Assembly (NCBI RefSeq): GCF_031951985.1
Contig: NZ_JAVLVU010000001.1
Span: 1,612,001 to 1,676,000 of the forward strand
Length of the DNA: 64,000 nt
Reading direction: 5' to 3'
Source of the DNA: Mucilaginibacter terrae
Lineage (GTDB): Bacteria > Bacteroidota > Bacteroidia > Sphingobacteriales > Sphingobacteriaceae
Every line of letters begins with the position of its first letter. The stretch's first letter is position 1. The translations under genes and the position numbers were made by a program. Positions 47,675-55,791 of this stretch are shown in pieces. The notes beneath the pieces are model-generated. The model saw only the letters and a program-made list of their open reading frames with translations. It was not told the DNA's origin and searched no databases.

Positions 47675-47827
47675 TTAACGTTTTTTTTCACCAGGTTTAT
47701 GCACATGCGGTTTTAACGCAGGGTGTTTGGGGGCAGTTGGTGGATCTACCCGCTGTCTCTTATCAGGAGTACCGTCTTGATTATCACGCTTTGGTCCAGG
47801 TTTGATCGCTTGAATTGATATGTTCAT
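47675..47827 (-). CDS. 50-aa Pro/Lys-rich peptide
   Basis: A short frame, ATG at 47827, encoding a 50-residue basic, proline-rich, probably unstructured peptide that starts 'MNISIQAIKPGPKRD' and ends 'HVHKPGEKKR'. No signal peptide. Support comes from context: a TACGGNNNNCCGTA palindrome 47 bp upstream of the start and a hairpin right after the stop. The P-K-P-rich tail is reminiscent of the 53-aa secreted peptide at 49611. Function unknown. Confidence 0.5.
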   Translation of the reverse strand: MNISIQAIKPGPKRDNQDGTPDKRQRVDPPTAPKHPALKPHVHKPGEKKR

Positions 47828-47873
47828 GTTGTTGATGTTTTTCCAAAGGAACATATTTCTTCATGCGTTATAT

Positions 47874-47887
47874 TACGGAAATCCGTA
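47874..47887. promoter_or_regulatory. Palindromic operator copy 1 (TACGGA-AA-TCCGTA)
   Basis: A perfect 6+2+6 palindrome, 47 bp upstream of the 50-aa peptide start on the minus strand. It shares the pattern TACGGNNNNCCGTA with three other sites in the window (48336, 53335, 53428). Confidence 0.6.
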
Positions 47888-48035
47888 TAACAGCTATTTT
47901 AAATATTGAAAAGAATCGAGGTTGAACTTATGGAAGACTTTTATTGGAGTAATCACCGAGTTGATTGATCGCGTTTGCGTGCCTCAATAAGGTAAAGTAT
48001 AGAAATCGTTTAAATCTGCCAGAATGAGGTGCGGA

Positions 48036-48245
48036 TTACTTTTCAAATTTACAGAGTTCAAGTTTTTTCTTTTTGGCATCACTCAATGTAATGTCAACGA
48101 TACGATGAGTACAACGGCTTAAGCCGTGACAATCATTTTTCAGATGATATTTTTTTGCGTTGGGACTATCGCAATAATATACGATGTCTTTTGGTTTGGC
48201 CTGGCTGTGCATTAAGAACACAACAAACAGCAAATACGGCTTCAT
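48036..48245 (-). CDS. Small secreted protein with Cys/His motif
   Basis: A 69-residue protein with a short signal peptide (~1-17) and a compact domain with 'YYCDSPNAKKYHLKNDCHGL' then 'SRC' and a final 'LCKF'. The K-x-Y-H-x5-C-x2-L-x2-C pattern with a late Cys recurs in small exported or phage-related bacterial proteins and may bind a metal; that is inference. A palindromic operator copy lies 91 bp upstream. Confidence 0.7.
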   Translation of the reverse strand: MKPYLLFVVFLMHSQAKPKDIVYYCDSPNAKKYHLKNDCHGLSRCTHRIVDITLSDAKKKKLELCKFEK

Positions 48246-48335
48246 AACAATCTAGGATCAATAACTTTAATAAATCTCCGACTTCATTCAGAATCAGCAA
48301 GTTTCTCAAAATTAAATTTTATCTGAGGATATAAA

Positions 48336-48349
48336 TACGGTTTACCGTA
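48336..48349. promoter_or_regulatory. Palindromic operator copy 2 (TACGGT-TT-ACCGTA)
   Basis: A perfect 6+2+6 palindrome, 91 bp upstream of the small secreted protein at 48245 and just past the 3' end of the 310-aa gene. Confidence 0.6.
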
Positions 48350-48359
48350 ACACAACCAT

Positions 48360-49292
48360 TTATTTTTTTGACTTGCGGTTATCGAGGACGTTAACAACAT
48401 AGTCCGTGACCTTTTTAAGCGTTTTATTGGGATATAAAGGATGCGTGCCACCCGAAGTATAAATTTCAATTTGCCCATCAATACTCACCCACCAAAGCTT
48501 ACCCACGGAATTTTTAGTAATAGTGTCGATACGTTCAATTCGAGTAAAGTGTTTCAATCTGGCTTCGTCAAGCGCGATAAGCGGTGTATCTGGCCGCGGA
48601 ACGTTGCAGGAAGTCGCCACATAATGATAGTTGTCCCAATACATACATTCATTAATGTGGGTATAACGCCAATAAATGACCCCTAAGAGCAAGATCATAG
48701 CGATTCCTATGTACCATTGTCTAGTGATCACACTTTTAGGTTTATCCCCTTGGACACCCGTGCCAGATGTATTTGACACCAGTGGACGAATATTAACCTC
48801 ATTCGTTGGTATACCTGATCGGGTGGATATTACAGTCTCTTGCTCCTCTTTACCCGCATGGTCGCTTTGCCTCTCATTTTCCTGATCCCTTATAACATCC
48901 TCTTTTGCTTCAACAGGCTGAGTATGCTGGTTTGCCAGATACTTAGCAAAAGGCCTGTCTTGAAAATCCACTAACCAACTTACCAATTCTACAATTGCTG
49001 AAGCCGGATTTCTGGATGGCTCTTTTAAAAATTGATAAAGCGCCTGAAAGTAATCAGCATCCGTGGCATTGACCGCAGTCAAATATTCCCGGTCACCAGC
49101 TTTCATTTTCAAATAATCGCTAATGGCCCGATGATCATCCGGCTCTACTCCCCTCTCGATGCGTTCAACGCAATAATCACGGATCTTTCTTCTATTTAAA
49201 TCGACAAGCCAGGACGCATTGGCTTGTGCGCTCTTCTCGAGAAAAGCAGCTACAACCTTCTCTTTATATAATCTGAAATTCTCGGAATACAT
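48360..49292 (-). CDS. Hypothetical single-pass membrane protein, 310 aa
   Basis: I do not recognise a family. Residues 1-115 are helical and soluble-looking, 116-185 are a charged, low-complexity linker, one transmembrane helix lies at ~192-210 ('WYIGIAMILLLGVIYW'), and the last ~100 residues form a beta-rich outer domain with two cysteines ('NECMYWDNYHYVATSCNV') possibly disulfide-bonded. The layout, with cytosolic head, membrane pass and periplasmic domain, suits signalling or a stress sensor. The DNA upstream carries five spaced CGGAA repeats. Confidence 0.75.
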   Translation of the reverse strand: MYSENFRLYKEKVVAAFLEKSAQANASWLVDLNRRKIRDYCVERIERGVEPDDHRAISDYLKMKAGDREYLTAVNATDADYFQALYQFLKEPSRNPASAIVELVSWLVDFQDRPFAKYLANQHTQPVEAKEDVIRDQENERQSDHAGKEEQETVISTRSGIPTNEVNIRPLVSNTSGTGVQGDKPKSVITRQWYIGIAMILLLGVIYWRYTHINECMYWDNYHYVATSCNVPRPDTPLIALDEARLKHFTRIERIDTITKNSVGKLWWVSIDGQIEIYTSGGTHPLYPNKTLKKVTDYVVNVLDNRKSKK

Positions 49293-49370
49293 CGACCTAA
49301 AATAAACTATTTCCGGAAACTTTCAGGAGTTTTCGGAATAATGCCGGAATCAAGGGAATCTTCGGAACAC
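49281..49370. repeat. Cluster of five CGGAA repeats
   Basis: CGGAA occurs at 49283, 49314, 49334, 49345 and 49363, most preceded by TT or TC. It covers the start and upstream region of the 310-aa membrane-protein gene. The core equals the half-site of the TACGGA operators, so weak binding by the same factor is possible. A GC-rich inverted repeat (AGCCGG/CCGGCT, 49481-49495) lies farther upstream. Confidence 0.35.
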
Positions 49371-49558
49371 TCTGGCATCAAGGTTTTTACCCATACTACA
49401 TTTGCTTCACAATCAACAACAACCCTGGTCGGCCGGTCAGGCAGTGCACGAAATTGATTTAAACAGCGCAAGGATGCGGGAGCCGGAAACCGGCTTGGGA
49501 AGCAGTCAAAAGCTCCCAATTCCAAACGCTCACTTCCCAAAAATTAATCTGCAATCCG

Positions 49559-49571
49559 CGGGATAGTCCCG
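49559..49571. promoter_or_regulatory. Palindrome CGGGA-TAG-TCCCG upstream of secreted peptide gene
   Basis: A perfect 5+3+5 palindrome 40 bp before the ATG at 49611. It differs from the TACGG-type operators but occupies a similar place. Confidence 0.35.
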
Positions 49572-49610
49572 ATGGAATGGCAGCATCATTAACCATTAAT
49601 TTTTAAAAAA

Positions 49611-49772
49611 ATGTTTGAATTTTTTTTCGCCATTTTCATGGCACTGTCATGCCCTATACATACAAATACTAACAATTGTCAACATGGTACGATCATAACC
49701 ACCCAGGATACGTCATCATCTGACACGGGCGGTGAAGACGGACACGTACCACCAAAACCTCCCAAGCCATAA
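49611..49772 (+). CDS. 53-aa putative secreted peptide
   Basis: A short frame from ATG 49611. The first ~15 residues are a hydrophobic leader ('MFEFFFAIFMALSC', with a lipobox-like Cys14); the rest is polar and low-complexity (T/S/D/G) and ends 'HVPPKPPKP'. A strong terminator lies 15 bp after the stop, which supports an independent gene. The next gene, 93 bp on, is a sensor histidine kinase whose sensor part would face the periplasm, so a signal or accessory peptide role is possible but unproven. Confidence 0.55.
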   Translation: MFEFFFAIFMALSCPIHTNTNNCQHGTIITTQDTSSSDTGGEDGHVPPKPPKP

Positions 49773-49786
49773 TTACTTTTACTTAT

Positions 49787-49817
49787 AAGGGCAAGTCAAC
49801 AGTACTTGCCCTTTTTT
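49787..49817 (+). terminator. Terminator of the 53-aa peptide gene
   Basis: AAGGGCAAGT at 49787-49796 pairs exactly with ACTTGCCCTT at 49804-49813, followed by a T-run. It separates the peptide gene from the kinase gene. Confidence 0.85.
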
Positions 49818-49864
49818 ATTGGTCCGTCTTTTCTCTGATTTGTTATCTTTAAAAAAAATAAACG

Positions 49865-51523
49865 TTGAAAAGAGCGGTCATCTTTACCCTACTTAGTTTT
49901 GCCTTATGGGCCTGTACCAAGCCACATTCTGTTGTAAAGAACAGACAAAATCTATATTTCGATAAAGCCGAACGTTTACTTAATGAACAAAAAAGTGACT
50001 CGGCATTTTATTATTTCGAAAAATCAGCAAGCACTTCGAAGGATAGCCTCTCCGTTGCCATGGCATATAATTACATGGCATCCATTCAATCTGATGCTGG
50101 CGACATCTACGGCGCTCAGGAAAGTTTAACGACCTCATTGAAATATCTTGATGAACGCAAAAAGGAAAATCGATACTGCCTTTCATCAAACTACAATGAA
50201 CTGGGGATGACCAGTTCAAGACTTGGAAATTTTGATTCCGCATTAAGTTACCTGGATTCAGCGATCAAGTATACGGATGAACAAACATACAGATATACCT
50301 TTCTTAACAACAAGGCAAATGTTTATCGCCGAAAAGGATCATATAAACAGGCACTCAGGATTTATCGCTCAATATTAAACGTAACTGAAAAAGGTGGAAA
50401 ATATTATGCCAGATTATTATCCAATATGACTTACACGCAATGGCTGGACAACACTGCTTATCCTGCAGCCGGTGGCTTGCGCTACGCGTTACAACTCCGG
50501 CAACAGTTGAAAGATCACTGGGGTGAAAATGCTAGTTATGGCCATCTGTCTGACTTCTATAGCGCAACAAAAGCTGATTCGGCCCTGATTTTTGCTAAAG
50601 CAATGTATACAATTGCAAAAGAACTGCATAGTCCGGATGATCAACTTAGCGCGCTTGAAAAGCTTATTCACCTAAGTCCGGGAGACAAATCAAAGGGTTA
50701 CTTTGATAAATTTAATCGACTGAACGACAGCTTACAAACCGCACGAAACGCAGCCAAAAATCAATTTGCACTTATCCGCTATCAATCTGAAAAGCACAAA
50801 GCTGACAATTTGCGTTTGATGCAGGAAAATACAAAAAAGGAAGATGAGATTTTCCGACAGCGTCTTTATCTGGCAATTGGCCTCATCTTATTGATCGGTA
50901 CGACAATTTGGTTTCGTAACCGTCGTCAACGTCTGTTATTGGAGGCTGATAATCGAATTCGTCATTACAGACTTAATTTAATGCAAAAAGTCCACGATGT
51001 GGTAGCTAACGGTATTTATCGGGTGATGAACGAAGTAGACTACAGCGATAACCTGGATAAAGGTTATATCGTTAGTCAACTGGACGAGATGTATGAACAA
51101 TCACGTAAGATCAGTCAGGATGAAGATATAAATGTGCAAGAAGACTTTAGTGATAAATTGGAACGCCTGGCAAATGCCTTCAAAAGCAGCGATATAAAAC
51201 TGGCTTTTTCCGGTAACGAGCCGGAGCTTTGGGCAAAGGTGAACCATAGAGTTAAACGTCAGCTGGAAATCGTTGTACAGGAGCTTTTGGTTAACATGGC
51301 CAAGCACAGCCATGCCTCACAAGCCATTATTGATTTTGAACAGATTCGTGATGACCTTGTTATGAAATATCGGGATAACGGAGTTGGATTTCCTACAGAT
51401 ATTCATAAAGGAAAAGGCCTTCAAAATACGGAAAACCGTATCAATGCTATCGGTGGTCATCTTACCTTTGAAGCTCACGAACAGCGGGGCGCTCGTATCC
51501 AAATCGTGACCCCAATTCAATAA
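49865..51523 (+). CDS. TPR-type sensor histidine kinase
   Basis: A 552-residue Bacteroidota TPR kinase. A leader ending L-W-A-C (Cys17 lipobox-like) opens it; TPR repeats fill ~30-300 in the periplasm, a coiled coil precedes one transmembrane helix (~334-352), and the cytosolic kinase has H377 in 'QKVHDVVANGIYRV' (HisKA_3-like) and a HATPase with 'ELLVNMAKHSHA', 'DNGVGF' and 'GKGLQNTENRI'. TTG at 49865 is the start. The response regulator follows after 6 bp. The TPR sensor probably recognises a peptide or protein. Confidence 0.93.
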   Translation: MKRAVIFTLLSFALWACTKPHSVVKNRQNLYFDKAERLLNEQKSDSAFYYFEKSASTSKDSLSVAMAYNYMASIQSDAGDIYGAQESLTTSLKYLDERKKENRYCLSSNYNELGMTSSRLGNFDSALSYLDSAIKYTDEQTYRYTFLNNKANVYRRKGSYKQALRIYRSILNVTEKGGKYYARLLSNMTYTQWLDNTAYPAAGGLRYALQLRQQLKDHWGENASYGHLSDFYSATKADSALIFAKAMYTIAKELHSPDDQLSALEKLIHLSPGDKSKGYFDKFNRLNDSLQTARNAAKNQFALIRYQSEKHKADNLRLMQENTKKEDEIFRQRLYLAIGLILLIGTTIWFRNRRQRLLLEADNRIRHYRLNLMQKVHDVVANGIYRVMNEVDYSDNLDKGYIVSQLDEMYEQSRKISQDEDINVQEDFSDKLERLANAFKSSDIKLAFSGNEPELWAKVNHRVKRQLEIVVQELLVNMAKHSHASQAIIDFEQIRDDLVMKYRDNGVGFPTDIHKGKGLQNTENRINAIGGHLTFEAHEQRGARIQIVTPIQ

Positions 51524-51529
51524 TTCATT

Positions 51530-52195
51530 ATGTTTGAACGTATTATCATTGCGGAAGATCAAGAGATCTACAACAATTCACTGCGGAAGACGCTTGAAGA
51601 CATGGGTATTCCTAAACCGGATTATGCATTTTATTGTGACCTGACCTTGGCAAAAATTCGGAAAGCCCTTTCCGATAATAGGCCTTATGACTTATTGGTT
51701 ACTGACCTTTATTTTGAACCTGATGAAAGTGCCCGTCAGCTTCCTGATGGTGCGGCACTAATTAAGCTGGCCAAAAGCTTGCAGCCCACCTTGAAGACAC
51801 TGGTCTTTTCAGCAGAAAGTCGGCCGGGAATCATCCGGCCATTGTTTGATGATTTGCATATTGACGGTTACGTTCGTAAGGCGCGGGGAGATGCAGGTGT
51901 TCTTAAGGACGCCCTGGAGCGCATTGCCAGGCATGATCGGTATTATCCTAAGGAACTTCGCAGCGCTGCTGCCCAACAAAACATGCATTCCTTTACCAAT
52001 TATGACAAAACCATCGTTCGTTTACTTGCTGAAGGAACGCCGCTTAAGAATATCCCCGATTACCTGGCCAAAAACAATATGCAGCCTGCCGGGAAAAGTA
52101 GCATGGAGAAACGCTTGAATCATATCAAGTCGGCCATGAATTTTACAAATAATGAGCAACTCGTGCTATTTTGCAGGGAAATGGGGCTGATATAA
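51530..52195 (+). CDS. Response regulator with helical DNA-binding C terminus
   Basis: A 221-residue regulator. The receiver domain (~1-125) has Asp59 in 'LLVTDLYF' as phospho-acceptor and acidic residues in 'IIAEDQE'. The C-terminal ~70 residues ('DKTIVRLLAEGTPLKNIPDYLA', 'SMEKRLNHIKSAMNF') fit a LuxR-like helix-turn-helix of the kind paired with TPR kinases in Bacteroidota. It is a candidate binder of the TACGGNNNNCCGTA sites nearby; nothing in the sequence proves this. Confidence 0.92.
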   Translation: MFERIIIAEDQEIYNNSLRKTLEDMGIPKPDYAFYCDLTLAKIRKALSDNRPYDLLVTDLYFEPDESARQLPDGAALIKLAKSLQPTLKTLVFSAESRPGIIRPLFDDLHIDGYVRKARGDAGVLKDALERIARHDRYYPKELRSAAAQQNMHSFTNYDKTIVRLLAEGTPLKNIPDYLAKNNMQPAGKSSMEKRLNHIKSAMNFTNNEQLVLFCREMGLI

Positions 52196-52211
52196 AAATC
52201 TGAGCGATCTG

Positions 52212-52973
52212 CTAATATTTCGCCTTATTTTTTTTCCAATTTCTACCGCCCAGTTCCTTGTAATGGAAATCCTGATAGGGATACCAATCCCTTACTTCTA
52301 CTGCATCAAAGGTAGAGAGTGAAATAAGGTGATCGGCTAAGCGTAAGTATTCCCGATCATTTAGCGGATAAACCAGCACTAAACTTTTAATTGAGCGGCT
52401 ATCGTAGACGGCCACATTACATTGCATCGAACAATGCTTTTTGCGAAATGCTTTCGTAAAAGCGAAGACATAGTCCTCGTCAAATCGTTTTCGCTTCAGC
52501 CAAACGTGAAAGTTTTGCACAGCAGGCCGATGATCAGTTACTATCACCTCATATTCCTTAGGATCGATCGTGATGGTGGTTATGCTATCTACTTCGCCTA
52601 CGCTGACTAAGACGTCGTCGGGGATCCACCCTACATGAGTATCGCTGAGCCATTCCGGCTCTATAATACGTATTTTAGTCCAGTTTGCTTTTTTAGCCAG
52701 CACCTCAGCTTTGACAGACCGGTCGACTGTGCAATACTGCGTTTCATGAAGGGCTTCCGTTGCCTTTTCATTTATAAGCCTTGGGAATTTTTCACCAGGC
52801 CCGGAACGAATAACAACATCATCCTTTTTAATCGTGTACAGCAATGGTACGCTATCGACAGGCATTGAGGTTGATTCGATCACGGAGCTACTATTATGAT
52901 TTTGCCTGTCCGAACAGGCAAGCATCGACAGCACCGCCACAATTATAATAGTTTGGTAAAATGTTTTACGCAT
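52212..52973 (-). CDS. SH3-domain lipoprotein
   Basis: A 253-residue lipoprotein (lipobox 'LSMLACSD', Cys20) with a bacterial SH3-like domain at ~45-125 ('VVIRSGPGEKFPRLI', 'ANWTKIRI', 'VGWIPDDVL'). The C-terminal ~120 residues form an alpha/beta domain of unknown fold. Bacterial SH3 domains usually bind peptidoglycan or other envelope ligands. It is convergent with the response regulator gene and stands alone. Confidence 0.8.
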   Translation of the reverse strand: MRKTFYQTIIIVAVLSMLACSDRQNHNSSSVIESTSMPVDSVPLLYTIKKDDVVIRSGPGEKFPRLINEKATEALHETQYCTVDRSVKAEVLAKKANWTKIRIIEPEWLSDTHVGWIPDDVLVSVGEVDSITTITIDPKEYEVIVTDHRPAVQNFHVWLKRKRFDEDYVFAFTKAFRKKHCSMQCNVAVYDSRSIKSLVLVYPLNDREYLRLADHLISLSTFDAVEVRDWYPYQDFHYKELGGRNWKKNKAKY

Positions 52974-53074
52974 GATAAAGCAAGGGTAATATGAGTTAAA
53001 GAGATGATTAGCCGAATGATTTAATTCGCATCAGCACACATCATCTCCTTCTCAACGTAAAAGTAAGCTTTTAA

Positions 53075-53284
53075 TTAACTGGTATGACACGGTCTTGAAC
53101 AGTAATAACAACCGTTTGCCTTTTTGTATCCCTTGTCTTTGGCTTTCTGAACTGCCGGAGAACAGGTGTTGTATTCCCCGAGGTATTCCCGGTTTGAAGC
53201 ATTTGGAAGGAATGAACAGGTCTCCTCATGCACTTCGTGGTCACCATTACTTTGTGCATTTGTGTTTAAGTAATAACTTTTCAT
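53075..53284 (-). CDS. Small conserved Cys-rich protein, 69 aa
   Basis: A 69-residue soluble protein starting 'MKSYYLNTNAQSNGDHEVHEE' (quoted up to 20) with Cys at about 23, 43, 59, 62 and 66. I recognise this small protein type, widespread as a hypothetical in many bacteria; 'NAQ..GDHEVH...C' and 'C.YC...C' suggest zinc binding. An overlapping frame at 53071-53259 is a shadow. The palindromic operator copy 3 lies 51 bp upstream of the start. Confidence 0.8.
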   Translation of the reverse strand: MKSYYLNTNAQSNGDHEVHEETCSFLPNASNREYLGEYNTCSPAVQKAKDKGYKKANGCYYCSRPCHTS

Positions 53285-53334
53285 GACTATAATTTTAATT
53301 AACTCAAAATTAGGACGGCGATTCTATCCGTTTT

Positions 53335-53348
53335 TACGGAAAACCGTA
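53335..53348. promoter_or_regulatory. Palindromic operator copy 3 (TACGG-AAAA-CCGTA)
   Basis: A 5+4+5 palindrome, 51 bp upstream of the Cys-rich protein start (minus strand). It lies in the divergent region shared with the cassette starting at 53490. Confidence 0.6.
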
Positions 53349-53427
53349 CCCCAAAAAACAATTAAACCGAAGATATCTCAGTCGTTCGCTTGCCCTACTA
53401 CACACCTTTGACCTCTAAAGTCACCAT

Positions 53428-53441
53428 TACGGTTTTCCGTA
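53428..53441. promoter_or_regulatory. Palindromic operator copy 4 (TACGG-TTTT-CCGTA)
   Basis: A palindrome extended by one pair on each side (TTACGG...CCGTAA), 49 bp upstream of ATG 53490. Copies 3 and 4 face opposite genes and are 79 bp apart. Confidence 0.6.
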
Positions 53442-53489
53442 AAAATATGCGCGCTGCTCCCGGTAAATTTGAATCGTCAATAACGAACA

Positions 53490-53771
53490 ATGGATACAAT
53501 TGTCACTTTCGACATCAAACGAAACCACAGCGAAATAAAAGCCGGATTAATAAAACTTGGTTACAAAGACGCTGTCGATGGATCTGAAAAATGCACAAGC
53601 GAACCTACAACTATAAAATTGCCTGATACCACATTACTTAAATATGGAGCGATCAGCACTGACGCCGTAATGGATCATGTTGTTAGCGTAATTGAAAAAC
53701 ATGACGGCGGATTAGACGGCATTTTTTGTACCAAACTAACGGATCCGATAAAAAGGAGTGGCCAATCATAA
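53490..53771 (+). CDS. Small ferredoxin-fold-like protein, 93 aa
   Basis: A 93-residue protein with a predicted beta-alpha-beta-beta-alpha-beta order: 'DTIVTFDI', helix 'HSEIKAGLIKLGY', 'PTTIKLPDTTLLKYG', helix 'TDAVMDHVVSVIEKH', 'LDGIFCTKL'. This is the ferredoxin-like layout seen in Cas2/VapD-type proteins, though no catalytic residue is matched and the likeness is only structural. It is the first gene of a three-gene unit; its 3' end lies 28 bp before the ATG of the PLD gene. Confidence 0.65.
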   Translation: MDTIVTFDIKRNHSEIKAGLIKLGYKDAVDGSEKCTSEPTTIKLPDTTLLKYGAISTDAVMDHVVSVIEKHDGGLDGIFCTKLTDPIKRSGQS

Positions 53772-53799
53772 TGAACAATATTCAAGTAAAGCTTATCAG

Positions 53800-55791
53800 A
53801 TGACAGACACAATTGACCAACAGGTTATTGACGACAACAAAGAAATTTTCGCTACTATCCTCCTTGAACTACGGAAGGCAGAGTTTGAAATACTAATTGC
53901 GACTGCGTGGTTCACCGATGATGAACTTTTTGCAGTTCTACTTGACAAAGTAGCACAGGGTGTTCATATTGAAGTGATTGTTGCTGACAATCAGGAAAAT
54001 GAAAAGCTCGACTTTCAACTTTTAGTTGCCAAAGGCGCTTTAGTGAAAAAGATTAAAAATGTTGGTTATGGGATCATGAATCAAAAGTTCTGCGTGATCG
54101 ACAAACGGCTCGCTTTGCATGGTTCTTACAACTGGACAGTCAACGCTAAGAAGAACAACCACGAAAGCATTATCATTACCAATCACCAGGAAACCGTAGA
54201 GTCGTTAATCAGAAATTTCAGCAACATCAAGAAGAGAATTATCGAGATTGAAGGCGGTGGCGTTACGGAAGAGCTGCCTGAACGACCAAAGCCAATTACT
54301 ATAGCGCCACCCCAAAAAGCCGGTACTGAATTTGAGAAAGTACTTGACGCCATGATCGCCGCTGAGGTAGGCAGTTTTGACCGCAAGCTGTTGAGAGCAC
54401 AAGGTTACGAGCGCTGTCAGTCAAATCAAGGCAACCATCAGGTACTTTATAAAGCATTTGACACGGTATATTCTGTATTCATCAATGATATAGACGTTAT
54501 AGATGATAAAAAGAAACGTCTGATTGCCCGAATTGAGGAGCATCGCATTCGTACAACAGATCTGTTGAACCAAACGAGCCAGTTGCACCTTGAACATTTG
54601 GAGCACGACCATCGATTAACCCAATCAAAACTCCAGGGCCAGCGAACTAATCTGTCCGCTGAGATCGAAATTGCTAATAAATCAGTGGATCACATCAATA
54701 ATGAGAAAATCCCGGATATTGAAAAAAAGAAAGCAGTCCTCGAAGAAGAGATCAGGATTATTGAACGGGATACAATCACACCAAAAGTAAAATGGTTTGA
54801 AGTGATCCCAACGGGAATTTTTTGCCTGGCTTTGCTTGTCTATTTATTTGTTTTTTACTCGTCTGCGGCCTACATATTATTATTTAGCGTAGCGGATGCT
54901 AACGAAGCAAAAATGGCTGGCTCGACGATTGGGACTTCGGTGCAGGTTTTCAATCCACTAGCGGTAGGAAAAGCATTTCGAAAGGGCGGTACTGCACCCT
55001 CCTTCATCTTTTTGTTTGTTTTTATCCCACTTGCATTTGCAGTAATGGATGCGTTTGTAAAAGAAAGGTGGAAACAAATAGCCTCTATTTTCTTCGGTAT
55101 TTTTGTTCTCGATGTGGCCGTCGCGTTCAAAGTTGCCGAAGCTGTCCATGAAGTGAACTACCTGAGTGGTAACACCCTCGAAAAATGGCACAGTAGCTTG
55201 GCTTTCACCGATACGAATTTTTATCTGGTTTTCGTCTTCGGAGCGTTTGGGCTGTTACTTTTTAAAGTTGTTTTTAAGAAGTTGATGGAAGCTTTTGAAG
55301 ACCGCAATCCCGACACGATCAAACAGCGCCAATTACTTGTAATTAAGCAGTTACAACAAGAATTAAATGCGCATGATGCTGACATTTCAACTTTGAAGAA
55401 TGAAGCGTCTGCGCTGCAAACACAAGTGATTCAACTAAAAGCTGAAGATAAACATACCGAACATGAACTGGCCGAGTTACCGATCAACTTGAACCGTGAA
55501 GTTCAACGCAACAAAGAAAAGTTGTCCATCGATATCAACACCATTGAAAAAACAGCCGCTGTCTATGTAGTTCACGTTCAATCCGACAATCTGCCGATCT
55601 CAGTTGATGCATTGAAAGACCGTATCAATGTATTTCTGGAAGGTTGGAATGATTACCTGTTTGGAGAGCTCGCTGTTTCAAGAGCTACAGTCAAGTCCAT
55701 GGAAGCGTTTGAAATAGCGATGAAATGGCAGCAGGAAAAACTTCAATTAACTAAATTAGATAAACGCGTAAAATTTAATACCAGTGAGTAA
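53800..55791 (+). CDS. PLD-like domain membrane protein with coiled coils
   Basis: A 663-residue protein. Residues ~8-135 are one PLD-like half-domain; the HKD motif reads N94-x-K96-x4-D101 ('MNQKFCVID'), so the catalytic His is Asn. 'LHGSYNWT' follows as usual. Then a long coiled coil (~200-320), four transmembrane segments (~330-500), and another coiled coil to ~580. The start at 53800 is preferred to GTG 53758, which lies inside the previous gene. It overlaps the next gene by 8 bp. It looks like a membrane-bound complex former or effector rather than a working lipase. Confidence 0.8.
   Translation: MTDTIDQQVIDDNKEIFATILLELRKAEFEILIATAWFTDDELFAVLLDKVAQGVHIEVIVADNQENEKLDFQLLVAKGALVKKIKNVGYGIMNQKFCVIDKRLALHGSYNWTVNAKKNNHESIIITNHQETVESLIRNFSNIKKRIIEIEGGGVTEELPERPKPITIAPPQKAGTEFEKVLDAMIAAEVGSFDRKLLRAQGYERCQSNQGNHQVLYKAFDTVYSVFINDIDVIDDKKKRLIARIEEHRIRTTDLLNQTSQLHLEHLEHDHRLTQSKLQGQRTNLSAEIEIANKSVDHINNEKIPDIEKKKAVLEEEIRIIERDTITPKVKWFEVIPTGIFCLALLVYLFVFYSSAAYILLFSVADANEAKMAGSTIGTSVQVFNPLAVGKAFRKGGTAPSFIFLFVFIPLAFAVMDAFVKERWKQIASIFFGIFVLDVAVAFKVAEAVHEVNYLSGNTLEKWHSSLAFTDTNFYLVFVFGAFGLLLFKVVFKKLMEAFEDRNPDTIKQRQLLVIKQLQQELNAHDADISTLKNEASALQTQVIQLKAEDKHTEHELAELPINLNREVQRNKEKLSIDINTIEKTAAVYVVHVQSDNLPISVDALKDRINVFLEGWNDYLFGELAVSRATVKSMEAFEIAMKWQQEKLQLTKLDKRVKFNTSE

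Noticed and set aside
49307..49540. 77-aa minus-strand frame with TTG start
   Set aside because: Composition follows the GC-rich inverted repeat and CGGAA repeats beneath it; start codon weak and no family recognised.
53071..53259. 62-aa minus frame overlapping the Cys-rich protein
   Set aside because: Shadow frame; the 69-aa frame at 53075-53284 has the recognisable protein.
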